A stretch of DNA of 64,000 bases from Eutreptiella sp. 'Long Island Sound 2002' (taxonomy: Eukaryota > Euglenozoa > Euglenophyceae > Eutreptiales > Eutreptiaceae): the NCBI GenBank assembly GCA_964036045.1, contig OZ038382.1, positions 40,874,090 to 40,938,089 on the forward strand. Direction: 5' to 3'. This document shows positions 8,741 to 22,735 of the stretch, piece after piece (position 1 is the stretch's first letter; each line of letters starts with the position of its first letter). Made by a program: the position numbers and the translations under genes. Below the pieces are notes generated by a model that searched no databases, was not told the DNA's origin, and saw only the letters and a program-made list of their open reading frames with translations.

Positions 8741-10077
8741 TCAGAATTTGGGTCGCCGGAACTTTCAAAGAGGTTTACGGTCGACATATACCCTTGGCAT
8801 GGGGACAAAACAGTCCTGACGCATCGTCTGTGTGGTTCGATGGACAGATGATGGGACATTCTGGGGTCATCCTGGTCATTCCATTCATCATTCTCATCAT
8901 GGCCATCATGTGAATCATGTGCTTCATCTCAGATGATTCCAATCGGAAGTCCCGAGAGGCCTTTATCCTCGACCACGACGACACTATCGCCTTTTGCTGT
9001 CGGCTGGGCCCCTCTACTCGCCTTGGGAAGGACTCGTTCGAGTTCGTGCTCATTTCAGACATTCTGGCGCATGACTGAGTCTGATCCATTTCATGTGTTT
9101 GACGGATCTGCTCAGAATGTGATTTCCATCAGCTCTTACATTGAGACGGTTGGTTCGTATTCCACTAGACCACTGTCAAAGGGCTTATATAGACCAAGTG
9201 ACGACGATGGTGTTCTTACTTGTGTCGACTCGCTGTTCATCTGTGGATTGTGTTGGGTTCCCCCTCAGAATCAGCTCAATTTTGGCAAATTCCCAGTACC
9301 AGGCATTGGATGCTTATACATTCTGGGACTATAACGAGTCAATTACCCATTCTGGCTCATACTGGATTAAACATGAGCCCTGGGAACAATACTGACAGTG
9401 TGGGGATACCCCACTGGGTTTTCTTGGTTATCATTACTTCAAATGATTGGATTTCCATCATGGGGATTCATCATCATCATGAGGATTTGACCTGGATTGG
9501 CTATGAATGAGAACTGGATTTCCGTTCAACACTACACTAAGTGTCTATCGACATTGAATTGAACCTATTTCGGCTTGCGGTGAGTTTCGCCACCCTGAAT
9601 CCATGCGCGATTCACTGATTTTGGTCCCAATTCAGGCACATTTTGTACCATAATCTGGCATCTGGTCTCATGACTGCAAATGACACCAGCCAGTTTCACT
9701 CATTTGGACTCCATGAAGGGATACCCTATATTTTTTTGACGCTCGACGACATGGCGACGTTCGTTTTCTGTTTTCTGGCAGTGTGATGTCAGATCCTGAT
9801 TGCATCATGCATCATGGATCATGGATCATCATGTACATTCTTCACTCAGACTTTCAATTTTCGAATTTTCGAGCTTGAACGAAGCTTTTTCTGTGTGCCC
9901 TAAGGTACCTATGTGTTTCATTCAAGTCGATGGCCATCGCGAAGCACAGATCTCAGCACAATTTTGCTCAATTCAGCTCAATTTCACACATTTTGGCATA
10001 GATTTGTCAGTTTTTGGTCACTTTCGCCGTTTCGTTCACTTCACTTGACCCAGCCTGACATACTGGCGTATGTTTTC
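8741..10077 (+). other. E1 3' untranslated region
   Basis: About 1.3 kb between the pol stop and the purine tract, more AT-rich than gag-pol, with ATCATC/ATGATG-type simple sequence around 8880-8930 and 9470-9485. The longest plus-strand frames here are 133 residues or less and show no signal peptide, transmembrane segment or env motif. I see no gene. Confidence 0.6.
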
Positions 10078-10087
10078 AGAGGGGGAG
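10078..10087 (+). other. Polypurine tract of E1
   Basis: AGAGGGGGAG lies directly before the TGTAAC of the 3' LTR, which is the expected place for the plus-strand primer. Confidence 0.85.
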
Positions 10088-10567
10088 TGTAACGGCGGCA
10101 GTGACAGCACTGAATCATACACTGATGTGATCAGAATTCCAATGATTCTCAGATGTACATTAGTGCAGTAAATTTTCCGCTCAGTTTCATGTTTTCCGTT
10201 CGCCGCCAGATGTCGCCTGTGAGCGCGCGTCGAGTCGCATTTGTCTGTCGTGATTTCCCAATCGGATTTATTTAAATGTTTTCGAATGATTTCACGTTGT
10301 GTCATTATGTGCGATGAATGCGCATTGAGATTCTATGTCTGCTCCATTTTTGTAGACCGGGTTTTCGTACCTTTCATATTCCACCATGGAGTTCACTGGA
10401 CCTTCAAGTGCTTTGCATATGTCGCTCCCAGAGGCTGGATATGGGTCCGAAGAGGGTTATGTGGGTTCGGAGATATCAGGGGCAGTGTCGGGCGTTACGA
10501 CCCCTGGGGCATCAAGGCTACAGGCTTCGCAGTCACAACAAAGATCAACCACTATGCAGCGGTTACA
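10088..10567 (+). repeat. 3' LTR of E1 (480 bp)
   Basis: Same length and, by eye, same sequence as 292-771, with TGTAAC and GTTACA ends. It carries its own copy of the gag start at 10386; that frame runs a short way into the array and stops. Confidence 0.95.
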
Positions 10568-10572
10568 GGCCA
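10568..10572. repeat. Target-site duplication, right copy
   Basis: GGCCA immediately after the GTTACA end of the 3' LTR, matching 287-291. The interrupted array unit resumes here. Confidence 0.93.
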
Positions 10573-11590
10573 AAGGTGCCACTTTACGAAAGCACGCGTA
10601 CAGCCTACCCAACCACCACGCAGCAACCTGAAAATCCAATAAATGTGGCGTACCAAAATGAAACTTTTTTACAAAAATATGGAACATGCCCCTTCTAAAT
10701 TCTCGTCTAATGCCTTCCCGGAACCCTGAAGGGGGAGCTGCAATAACTTGACAGAAAGTCCCGAATTCAATTTTGATATATTGTGTCGGCAAGTATCGCC
10801 GCACTTCATTATGAAAGCACCTGGCTCTCGCACCAAGCCATACCATACCATACCATGCCAAGCCAAGCCAACCATGCCTTGGCTTGACGAGACGAGGCGA
10901 GCGAGCGCGCGCGCGGGGTCTGGTGGGGGGTGCAATGGCAGTGTGGGTGTGTGGTGGCAGTGGACCAGAGCGAAAACTTCAACGGGTAGGGCCAAAGGTG
11001 CCACTTTACGAAAGCACGTGTACAGCCTAGCCAACCACCACGCAGCAACCTGAAAATCCAATAAATGTGGAGTACCAAAATGAAACTTTTTTGCAAAAAT
11101 ATGGAACATGCCCCTTCTAGATTCTCGTCTAATGCTTTCCCGGAACGCTGAAGGGGGAGCTGCAATAACTTGACAGAAAGTCCCGAATTCAATTTTGAGA
11201 TATTGTGTCGGCAAGTATCACCGCACTTCATTATGAGAGCACCTGGCTCTCGCACCAAGCCATACCATACCATACCATGCCAAGCCAAGCCAGCCATGCC
11301 TTAGCTTCACGAGACGAGGCGAGCGAGCGCGTGCGCGGGGGTGGCGGGGGGTGCAATGGCAGTGTGGGTGTGTGGTGGCAGTGGACCAGAGTGAAAACTT
11401 CAACGGGTAGGGCCAAAGGTGCCACTTTACGAAAGCACGCGTACAGCCTACCCAACCACCACGCAGCAACCTGAAAATCCAATAAATGTGGCGTACCAAA
11501 ATGAAACTTTTTTGCAAAAATATGGAACATGCCCCTTCTAAATTCTCGTCTAATGCCTTCCCAGAACCCTGAAGGGGGAGCTGCAATAAC

Positions 11591-14121
11591 TTGACAGAAA
11601 GTCCCGAATTCAATTTTGAGATATTGTGTCGGCAAGTATCACCGCACTTCATTATGAAAGCACCTGGCTCTCGCACCAAGCCATACCATACCATACCATG
11701 CCAAGCCAAGCCAACCATGCCTTGGCTTCACGGGACGAGCCGAGCGAGCGCGCGCGCGGGGGTGGCGGGGGGTGCAATGGCAGTGTGGGTGTGTGGTGGC
11801 AGTGGACCAGAGCGAAAACTTCAACGGGTAGAGCCAAAGGTGCCACTTTACGAAAGCACGCGTACAGCCTACCCAACCACCACGCAGCAACCTGAAAATC
11901 CAATAAATGTGGCGTACCAAAATGAAACTTTTTTACAAAAATATGGAACATGCCCCTTCTAAATTCTCGTCTAATGCCTTCCCGGAACCCTGAAGGGGGA
12001 GCTGCAATAACTTGACAGAAAGTCCCGAATTCAATTTTGAGATATTGTGTCGGCAAGTATCGCCGCACTTCATTATGAAAGCACCTGGCTCTCGCACCAA
12101 GCCATACCATACCATACCATGCCAAGCCAAGCCAACCATGCCTTGGCTTGACGAGACGAGGCGAGCGAGCGCGCGCGCGCGGGGGTGGCGGGGGGTGCAA
12201 TGGCAGTGTGGGTGTGTGGTGGCAGTGGACCAGAGCGAAAACTTCAACGGGTAGGGCCAAAGGTGCCACTTTACGAAAGCACGTGTACAGCCTAGCCAAC
12301 CACCACGCAGCAACCTGAAAATCCAATAAATGTGGCGTACCAAAATGAAACTTTTTTGCAAAAATATGGAACATACCCCTTCTAAATTCTCGTCTAATGC
12401 CTTCCCGGAACCCTGAAGGGGGAGCTGCAATAACTTGACAGAAAGTCCCGAATTCAATTTTGAGATATTGTGTCGGCAAGTATCACCGCACTTCATTATG
12501 AAAGCACCTGGCTCTCGCACCAAGCCATACCATACCATACCATGCCAAGCCAAGCCAACCATGCCTTGGCTTCACGGGACGAGCCGAGCGAGCGCGCGCG
12601 CGGGGGTGGCGGGGGGTGCAATGGCAGTGTGGGTGTGTGGTGGCAGTGGACCAGAGCGAAAACTTCAACGGGTAGAGCCAAAGGTGCCACTTTACGAAAG
12701 CACGCGTACAGCCTACCCAACCACCACGCAGCAACCTGAAAATCCAATAAATGTGGCGTACCAAAATGAAACTTTTTTACAAAAATATGGAACATGCCCC
12801 TTCTAAATTCTCGTCTAATGCCTTCCCGGAACCCTGAAGGGGGAGCTGCAATAACTTGACAGAAAGTCCCGAATTCAATTTTGAGATATTGTGTCGGCAA
12901 GTATCGCCGCACTTCATTATGAAAGCACCTGGCTCTCGCACCAAGCCATACCATACCATACCATGCCAAGCCAAGCCAACCATGCCTTGGCTTGACGAGA
13001 CGAGGCGAGCGAGCGCGCGCGCGCGGGGGTGGCGGGGGGTGCAATGGCAGTGTGGGTGTGTGGTGGCAGTGGACCAGAGCGAAAACTTCAACGGGTAGGG
13101 CCAAAGGTGCCACTTTACGAAAGCACGTGTACAGCCTAGCCAACCACCACGCAGCAACCTGAAAATCCAATAAATGTGGCGTACCAAAATGAAACTTTTT
13201 TGCAAAAATATGGAACATACCCCTTCTAAATTCTCGTCTAATGCCTTCCCGGAACCCTGAAGGGGGAGCTGCAATAACTTGACAGAAAGTCCCGAATTCA
13301 ATTTTGAGATATTGTGTCGGCAAGTATCACCGCACTTCATTATGAAAGCACCTGGCTCTCGCACCAAGCCATACCATACCATACCATGCCAAGCCAAGCC
13401 AACCATGCCTTGGCTTCACGGGATGAGCCGAGCGAGCGCGCGCGCGGGGGTGGCGGGGGGTGCAATGGCAGTGTGGGTGTGTGGTGGCAGTGGACCAGAG
13501 CGAAAACTTCAACGGGTAGAGCCAAAGGTGCCACTTTACGAAAGCACGCGTACAGCCTACCCAACCACCACGCAGCAACCTGAAAATCCAATAAATGTGG
13601 CGTACCAAAATGAAACTTTTTTACAAAAATATGGAACATGCCCCTTCTAAATTCTCGTCTAATGCCTTCCCGGAACCCTGAAGGGGGAGCTGCAATAACT
13701 TGACAGAAAGTCCCGATTTCAATTTTGAGATATTGTGTCGGCAGGTATCGCCGCACTTCATTATGAAAGCACCTGGCTCTCGCACCAAGCCATACCATAC
13801 CATACCATGCCAAGCCAAGCCAACCATGCCTTGGCTTGACGAGACGAGGCGAGCGAGCGCGCGCGCAGGGTCTGGCGGGGGGTGCAATGGCAGTGTGGGT
13901 GTGTGGTGGCAGTGGACCAGAGCGAAAACTTCAACGGGTAGGGCCAAAGGTGCCACTTTACGAAAGCACGTGTACAGCCTAGCCAACCACCACGCAGCAA
14001 CCTGAAAATCCAATAAATGTGGCGTACCAAAATGAAACCTTTTTGCAAAAATATGGAACATGCCCCTTCTAAATTCTCGTCTAATGCCTTCCCGGAACCC
14101 TGAAGGGGGAGCTGCAATGAC
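11591..14121. repeat. Higher-order repeat: three copies of an ~843 bp dimer
   Basis: Alternating A and B units repeat almost exactly. A units are anchored at 11591, 12435 and 13279; B units at 12012, 12856 and 13700. A carries CTTCACGGGACGAGCC and CGTACAGCCTACCC; B carries CTTGACGAGACGAGGC and TGTACAGCCTAGCC. Successive dimers are far more alike than A is to B, the pattern left by recent unequal exchange. Confidence 0.85.
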
Positions 14122-17100
14122 TTGACAGAAAGTCCCGAATTCAAATTTGAGATATTGTGTCGGCAAGTATCACCACACTTCATTATGAAAGCACCTGGCT
14201 CTCGCACCAAGCCATACCATACCATACCATGCCAAGCGAAGCCAACCATGCCTTGGCTTCACTTGACGAGGCGGGCGAGCGCGCGCGCGGGGGTGGCGGG
14301 GGGTGCAATGGCAGTGTGGGTGTGTGGTGGCAGTGGACCAGAGCTAAAGCTTCAACGGGTAGGGCCAAAGGTGCCACTTTACGAAAGCACGCGTACAGCC
14401 TACCCAACCACCACGCAGCAACCTGAAAATCCAATAAATGTGGCGTACCAAAATGAACCTTTTTTGCAAAAATATGGAACATGCCCCTTCTAAATTCTCG
14501 TCTAATGCCTTCCCGGAACCCTGAAGGGGGAGCTGCAATAACTTGACAGAAAGTATGAATTCAATTTTGAGATATTGTGTCGCCAAGTATCGCCGCACTT
14601 CATTATGAAAGCACCTGGCTCTCGCACCAAGCCATACCATACCATACCATGCCAAGCCAAGCCAACCATGCCTTGGCTTGACGAGACGAGGCGAGCGAGC
14701 GCGCGCGCGGGGGTGGCGGGGGGTGCAATGGCAGTGTGGGTGTGTGGTGGCAGTGGACCAGAGCGAAAACTTCAACGGGTAGGGCCAAAGGTGCCACTTT
14801 ACAAAAGCACGCGTACAGCCTAGCCAACCACCACGCAGCAACCTGAAAATCCAATAAATGTGGCGTACCAAAATGAAACTTTTTTGCAAAAATATGGAAC
14901 ATGCCCCTTCTAAATTCTCGTCTAATGCCTTCCCGGAACCCTGAAGGGGGAGCTGCAATAACTTGACAGAAAGTCCCGAATTCAATTTTGAGATATTGTG
15001 TCGGCAAGTATCGCCGCACTTCATTATGAAAGCACTTGGCTCTCGCACCAAGCCATACCATACCATACCATGCCAAGCCAAGCCAACCATGCCTTGGCTT
15101 GACGCGACGAGGCGAGCGAGCGCGCGCGCAGGGGTGGCGGGGGGTGCAATGGCAGTGTGGGTGTGTGGTGGCAGTGGACCAGAGCGAAAACTTCAACGGG
15201 TAGGGCCAAAGGTGCCACTTTACGAAAGCATGTGTACAGCCTAGCCAACCACCACGCAGCAACCTGAAAATCCAATAAATGTGGCGTACCAAAATGAACC
15301 TTTTTTGCAAAAATATGGAACATGCCCCTTCTAAATTCTCGTCTAATGCCTTCCCGGAACCCTGAAGGGGGAGCTGCAATAACTTGACAGAAAGTCCCGA
15401 ATTCAATTTTGAGATATTGTGTCGGCAAGTATCACCGCACTTCATTATGAAAGCACCTGGCTCTCGCACCAAGCCATACCATACCATACCATGCCAAGCC
15501 AAGCCAACCATTCCTTCGCTTCACGGGACGAGGCGAGCGAGCGCGTGCGCGGGGGTGGCGGGGGGTGCAATGGCAGTGTGGGTGTGTGGTGGCAGTGGAC
15601 CAGAGCGAAAACTTCAACGGGCAGGGCCAAAGGTGCCACTTTACCAAAGCACGCGTACAGCCTACCCAACCACCACGCAGCAACCTGAAACACCAATAAA
15701 TGTGGCCTACCAAAATGAAACTTCTTTGCAAAAATATGGAACATGCCCCTTCTAAATTGTCGCCTAATGCCTTCCCGGAACCCTGAAGGGGGAGCTGCAA
15801 TAACTTGACAGAAAGTCCCGAATTCAATTTTGAGATATTGTGTCGGCAAGTATCACCGCACTTCATTATGAAAGCACCTGGCTCTCGCACCAAGCCATAC
15901 CATACCATACCATGCCAAGCCAAGCCAGCCATGCCTTGGCTTGACGAGACGAGGCGAGCGAGCGCGCGCGCGGGGGTGGCGGGGGGTGCAATGGCAGTGT
16001 GGGTGTGTGGTGGCAGTGGACCAGAGCGAAAACTTCAACGGGTAGGGCCAAAGGTGCCACTTTACGAAAGCACGCGTACAGCCTACCCAACCACCACGCA
16101 GCAACCTGAAAAGCCAATAAATGTGGCGTACCAAAATGAACCTTTTTTGCAAAAATATGGAACATGCCCCTTCTAAATTCTCGTCTAATGCCTTCCCGGA
16201 ACCCTGAAGGGGGAGCTGCAATAACTTGACAGAAAGTCCCGAATTCAATTTTGAGATATTGTGTCGGCAAGTATCGCCGCACTTCATTATGAAAGCACAT
16301 GGCTCTCGCACCAAGCCATACCATACCATACCATGCAAAGCCAAGCCAACCGTGCCTTGGCTTGACGAGACGAGGCGAGCGAGCGCGCGCGGGGGGGTGG
16401 CGGGGGGTGCAATGGCAGTGTGGGTGTGTGGTGGCAGTGGACCAGAGCGAAAACTTCAACAGGTAGGGCCAAAGGTCCCACTTTACGAAAGCACGCGTAC
16501 AGCCTACCCAACCACCACGCAGCAACCTGAAAATCCAATAAATGTGGCGTACCAAAATGAACCTTTTTTGCAAAAATATGGAACATGCCCCTTCTAAATT
16601 CTCCTCTAATGCCTTCCCGGAACCCTGAAGGGGGGGCTGCAATAACTTGACAGAAAGTCCCGAATTCAATTTTGAGATATTGTGTCGGCAAGTATCACCG
16701 CACTTCATTATGAAAGCACCTGGCTCTCGCACCAAGCCATACCATACCATGCCATGCCAAGCCAAGCCAACCATGCCTTGGCTTGACGAGACGAGGCGAG
16801 CGAGCGCGCGCGCGGGGGTGGCGGGGGGTGCAATGGCAGTGTGGGTGTGTGGTGGCAGTGGACCAGAGCGAAAACTTCAACGGGTAGGGCCAAAGGTGCC
16901 ACTTTACGAAAGCACGCGTACAGCCTAGCCAACCACCACACAGCAACCTGAAAATCCAATAAATGTGGCGTACCAAAATGAAACTTTTTTGCAAAAATAT
17001 GGAACATGCCCCTTCTAAATTGTCGCCTAATGCTTTCCCGGAACCCTGAAGGGGGAGCTGCAATAACTTGACAGAAAGTCCCGAATTCAATTTTGAGATA

Positions 17101-20100
17101 TTGTGTCGGCAAGTATCACCGCACTTCATTATGAAAGCACCTGGCTCTCGCACCAAGCCATACCATACCATACCATGCCAAGGCAAGCCCGCCATGCCTT
17201 GGCTTGACGAGACGAGGCGAGCGAGCGCGCGCGCGGGGGTGGCGGGGGGTGCAATGGCAGTGTGGGTGTGTGGTGGCAGTAGACCAGAGCGAAAATTTCG
17301 ACGGGTAGGGCCAAAGGTGCCACTTTACGAAAGCACGCGTACAGCCTAGCCAACCACCACAGAGCAACCTGAAAATCCAATAAATGTGGCGTACCAACAT
17401 GAAATTTTTTTGCAAAAATATGGAACATGCCCCTTTTAAATTCTCATCTAATGCCTTCCCGGAACCCTCAAGGGGGAGCTGCAATAACTTGACAGAAAGT
17501 CCCGAATTCAATTTTGAGATATTGTGTCGGCAAGTATCACCGCACTTCATTATGAAAGCACCTGGCTCTCGCACCAAGCCATACCATACCATACCATGCC
17601 AAGCCAAGCCAACCATGCCTTGGCTTCACGGGACGAGGCGAGCGAGCGCGCGCGCGGGGGTGGCGGGGGGTGCAATGGCAGTCCGGGTGTGTGGTGGCAG
17701 TGGACCAGAGCGAAGACTTCAACGGGCAGGGCCAAAGGTGCCACTTTACGAAAGCACGCGCACAGCCTACCCAACCACCACGCAGCAACCTGAAACACCA
17801 ATAAATGTGGCCTACCAAAATGAAACTTTTTTGCAAAAATATGGAACATGCCCCTTCTAAATTGTCGCCTAATGCCTTCCCGGAACCCTGAATGGGGAGC
17901 TGCAATAACTTGACAGAAAGTCCCGAATTCAATTTTGAGATATTGTGTCGGCAAGTATCACCGCACTTCATTATGAAGGCACCTGGCTCTCGCACCAAGC
18001 CATACCATACCATACCATGCCAAGCCAAGCCAGCCATGCCTTGGCTTGACGAGACGAGGCGAGCGAGCGCGCGGGCGGGGGTGGCGGGGGGTGCAATGGC
18101 AGTGTGGGTGTGTGGTGGCAGTGGACCAGAGCGAAAACTTCAACGGGTAGGGCCAAAGGTGCCACTTTACGAAAGCACGCGTACAGCCTACCCAACCACC
18201 ACGCAGCAACCTGAAAATCCAATAAATGTGGGGTACCAAAATGAAACTTTTTTGCAAGAATATGGAACATGCCCCTTCTAAATTCTCGTCTAATGCCTTC
18301 CCGGAACCCTGAAGGGGGAGCTGCAATAACTTGACAGAAAGTCCCGAATTCAATTTTGAGATATTGTGTCGGCAAGTATCACCACACTTCATTATGAAAG
18401 CACCTGGCTCTCGCACCAAGCCATACCATACCATACAATGCCAAGCCAAGCCAACCATGCCTTGGCTTCACGGGACGAGGCGAGCGAGCGCGCGCGCGGG
18501 GGTGGCGGGGGGTGCAATGGCAGTGTGGGTGTGTGGTGGCAGTGGACCAGAGCGAAAACTTCAACGGGCAGGGCCAAAGGTGCCACTTTACGAAAGCACG
18601 CGCACAGCCTACCCAACCACCACGCAGCAACCTGAAACACCAATAAATGTGGCCTACCAAAATGAAATTTCTTTGCAAAAATATGGAACATGCCCCTTCT
18701 AAATTGTCGCCTAATGCCTTCCCGGAACGCTGAAGGGGGAGCTGCAATAACTTGACAGAAAGTCCCGAATTCAATTTTGAGATATTGTGTCGGCAAGTAT
18801 CACCACACTTCATTATGAAAGCACCTGGCTCTCACACCAAGCCATACCATACCATGCCAAGCCAAGCCAGCCATGCCTTGGCTTGACGAGACGAGGCGAG
18901 CGAGCGCGCGCGCGCGGGGGTGGCGGGGGGTGCAATGGCAGTGTGGGTGTGTGGTGGCAGTGGACCAGAGCGAAAACTTCAACGGGCAGGGCGAAAAGTG
19001 CCACTTTACGAAAGCACGCGTACAGCCTACCCAACCACCACGCAGCAACCTGAAAATCCAATAAATGTGGCGTACCAAAATGAAACTTTTTTGCAAAAAT
19101 ATGGAACATGCCCCTTCTAAATTTTCTTCTAATGCCTTCCCGGAACGCTGAAGGGGGAGCTGCAATAACTTGACAGAAAGTCCCGAATTCAATTTTGAGA
19201 TATTGTGTCGGCAAGTATCACCACACTTCATTATGAAAGCACCTGGCTCTCACACCAAGCCATACCATACCATGCCAAGCCAAGCCAGCCATGCCTTGGC
19301 TTGACGAGACGAGGCGAGCGAGCGCGCGCGCGCGGGGGTGGCGGGGGGTGCAATGGCAGTGTGGGTGTGTGGTGGCAGTGGACCAGAGCGAAAACTTCAA
19401 CGGGTAGGGCGAAAGGTGCCACTTTACGAAAGCACGCGTACAGCCTAGCCAACCACCACGCAGCAACCTGAAAGTCTAATAAATGTGGCGTACCAAAATG
19501 AAACTTTTTTGCAAAAATATGGAACATGCCCCTCCTAAATTTTGGTCTAATGCCTTCCCGGAACGCTGAAGGGGGAGCTGCAATAACTTGACAGAAAGTC
19601 CCGAATTCAATTTTGAGATATTGTGTCGGCAAGTATCACCACACTTCATTATGAAAGCACCTGGCTCTCACACCAAGCCATACCATACCATGCCAAGCCA
19701 AGCCAGCCATGCCTTGGCTTGACGAGACGAGGCGAGCGAGCGCGCGCGCGGGGGGGTGGCAGGGGGTGCAATGGCAGTGTGGGTGTGTGGTGGCAGTGGA
19801 CCAGACCGAAAACTTCAACGGGTAGGGCGAAAGGTGCCACTTTACGAAAGCACGCATACAGCCTAGCCAACCACCACGCAGCAACCTGAAAATCCAATAA
19901 ATGTGGCGTACCAAAATGAAACTTTTTTGCAAAAATATGGAACATACCCCTTCTCAATTTTCTTCTAATGCCTTCCCGGAACGCTGAAGGGGGAGCTGCA
20001 ATAACTTGACAGAAAGTCCCGAATTCAATTTTGAGATATTGTGTCGGCAAGTATCACCACACTTCATTATGAAAGCACCTGGCTCTCACACCAAGCCATA

Positions 20101-22735
20101 CCATACCATGCCAAGCCAAGCCGGCCATGCCTTGGCTTAACGAGACGAGGCGAGCGAGCGCGCGCGCGCGGGGGTGGCGGGGGGTGCAATGGCAGTGTGG
20201 GTGTGTGGTGGCAGTGGACCAGAGCGAAAACTTCAACGGGTAGGGCGAAAGGTGCCACTTTACGAAAGCACGCGTACAGCCTAGCCAACCACCACGCAGC
20301 AACCTGAAAATCCAATAAATGTGGCGTACCAAAATGAAACTTTTTTGCAAAAATATGGAACATGCCCCTTCTAAATTTTCTTCTAATGCCTTCCCGGAAC
20401 GCTGAAGGGGGAGCTGCAATAACTTGACAGAAAGTCCCGAATTCAATTTTGAGATATTGTGTCGGCAAGTATCACCACACTTCATTATGAAAGCACCTGG
20501 CTCTCACACCAAGCCATACCATACCATGCCAAGCCAAGCCAGCCATGCCTTGGCTTGAAGAGACGAGGCGAGCGAGCGCGCGCGCGCGGGGGTGGCGGGG
20601 GGTGCAATGGCAGTGTGGCTGTGTGGTTGCAGTGGACCAGAGCGAAAACTTCAACGGGTAGGGCGAAAGGTGCCACTTTACGAAAGCACGCGTACAGCCT
20701 AGCCAACCACCACGCAGCAACCTGAAAATCCAATAAATGTGGCGTACCAGAATGAAACTTTTTTGCAAAAATATGGAACATGCCCCTTCTAAATTTCCTT
20801 CTAATGCCTTCCCGGAACGCTGAAGGGGGAGCTGCAATAACTTGACAGAAAGTACCGAATTCAATTTTGAGATATTGTGTCGGCAAGTATCACCACACTT
20901 CATTATGAAGGCACCTGGCTCTCACACCAAGCCATACCATACCATGCCAAGCCAAGCCAGCCATGCCTTGGCTTGACGAGACGAGGCGAGCGAGCGCGCG
21001 CGCGCGGGGGTGGCGGGGGGTGCAATGGCAGTGTGGGTGTGTGGTGGCAGTGGACCAGAGCGAAAACTTCAACGGGTAGGGCGAAAGGTGCCACTTTACG
21101 AAAGCACGCGTACAGCCTAGCCAACCACCACGCAGCAACCTGAAAATCCAATAAATGTGGCGTACCAAAATGAAACTTTTTTGCAAAAATATGGAACATG
21201 CCCCTTCTAAATTTTCTTCTAATGCCTTCCCGGAACGCTGAAGGGGGAGCTGCAATAACTTGACAGAAAGTCCCGAATTCAATTTTGAGATATTGTGTCG
21301 GCAAGTATCACCACACTTCATTATGAAAGCACCTGGCTCTCACACCAAGCCATACCATACCATGCCAAGCCAAGCCAGCCATGCCTTGGCTTGACGAGAC
21401 GAGGCGAGCGAGCGCGCGCGCGCGGGGGTGGCGGGGGGTGCAATGGCAGTGTGGGTGTGTGGTTGCAGTGGACCAGAGCGAAATCTTCAACGGGTAGGGC
21501 GAAAGGTGCCACTTTACGAAAGCACGCGTACAGCCTAGCCAACCACCACGCAGCAACCTGAAAATCCAATAAATGTGGCGTACCAAAATGAAACTTTTTT
21601 GCAAAAATATGGAACATGCCCCTTCTAAATTTTCTTCTAATGCCTTCCCGGAACGCTGAAGGGGGAGCTGCAATAACTTGACAGAAAGTACCGAATTCAA
21701 TTTTGAGATATTGTGTCGGCAAGTATCACCACACTTCATTATGAAGGCACCTGGCTCTCACACCAAGCCATACCATACCATGCCAAGCCAAGCCAGCCAT
21801 GCCTTTGCTTGACGAGACGAGGCGAGCGAGCGCGCGCGCGCGGGGGTGGCGGGGGGTGCAATGGCAGTGTGGGTGTGTGGTGGCAGTGGACCAGAGCGAA
21901 AACTTCAACGGGTAGGGCGAAAGGTGCCACTTTACGAAAGCACGCGTACAGCCTAGCCAACCACCACGCAGCAACCTGAAAATCCAATAAATGTGGCGTA
22001 CCAAAATGAAACTTTTTTGCAAAAATATGGAACATGCCCCTTCTAAATTTTCTTCTAATGCCTTCCCGGAACGCTGAAGGGGGAGCTGCAATAACTTGAC
22101 AGAAAGTCCCGAATTCAATTTTGAGATATTGTGTCGGCAAGTATCACCACACTTCATTATGAAAGCACCTGGCTCTCACACCAAGCCATACCATACCATG
22201 CCAAGCCAAGCCAGCCATGCCTTGGCTTGACGAGACGAGGCGAGCGAGCGCGCGCGCGCGGGGGTGGCGGGGGGTGCAATGGCAGTGTGGGTGTGTGGTG
22301 GCAGTGGACCAGAGCGAAAACTTCAACGGGTAGGGCGAAAGGTGCCACTTTACGAAAGCACGTGTACAGCCTAGCCAACCACCACGCAGCAACCTGAAAA
22401 TCCAATAAATGTGGCGTACCAAAATGAAACTTTTTTGCAAAAATATGGAACATGCCCCTTCTAAATTGTTGCCTAATGCCTTCCCGGAACCCTGAAGGGG
22501 GAGCTGCAATAACTTGACAGAAAGTCCCGAATTCAATTTTGAGATATTGTGTCGGCAAGTATCACCGCACTTCATTATGAAAGCACCTGGCTCTCGCACC
22601 AAGCCATACCATACCATACCATGCCAAGCCAAGCCAGCCATGCCTTGGCTTGACGAGACGAGGCGAGCGAGCGCGCGGGCGGGGGTGGCGGGGGGTGCAA
22701 TGGCAGTGTGGGTGTGTGGTGGCAGTGGACCAGAG

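Larger units (their letters stand above)
292..10567 (+). mobile_element. E1: complete Ty3/gypsy-type LTR retrotransposon with chromodomain
   Basis: A complete 10,276 bp element with 480 bp LTRs (292-771 and 10088-10567) that begin TGTAAC and end GTTACA. It is flanked by the 5 bp duplication GGCCA and has a tRNA-iMet-type primer-binding site and a purine-rich tract. The LTRs show no differences by eye. Gag (590-3763) and Pol (3764-8740) share one frame and are separated by a single TAG. The Pol order is protease, Dam-like domain, reverse transcriptase, RNase H, integrase, chromodomain; RT before integrase places it in Ty3/gypsy. No env-like gene is seen in the 1.3 kb after pol. Intact frames and matching LTRs suggest a recent insertion that may still be active. 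Confidence 0.95.
10568..22735. repeat. Tandem array block A, ~29 units of 418-423 bp
   Basis: Head-to-tail units in one orientation. Recurring parts are TAATGCCTTCCCGGAAC, a GAATTCAATTTTGAG segment, CATAC repeats, a 9 bp dyad (CAAGCCAAG/CTTGGCTTG), an alternating GCGCGC run, a G-rich stretch, GTGCCACTTTACGAAAGCAC and CCAATAAA. Units to about 18.7 kb mostly have three CATAC copies and run 421-423 bp; later ones have two and run 418 bp. Unit length is usually not a multiple of three, and open frames occur on both strands without a conserved start or product, so I read it as a satellite rather than a gene family. Confidence 0.92.

Noticed and set aside
9346-9359. CCCATTCTGGCTCA, similar to part of the dinoflagellate spliced leader
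   Set aside because: It has mismatches to the conserved leader, lacks the rest of it, and lies in the E1 3' untranslated region. It is too weak to support trans-splicing or a taxon call.
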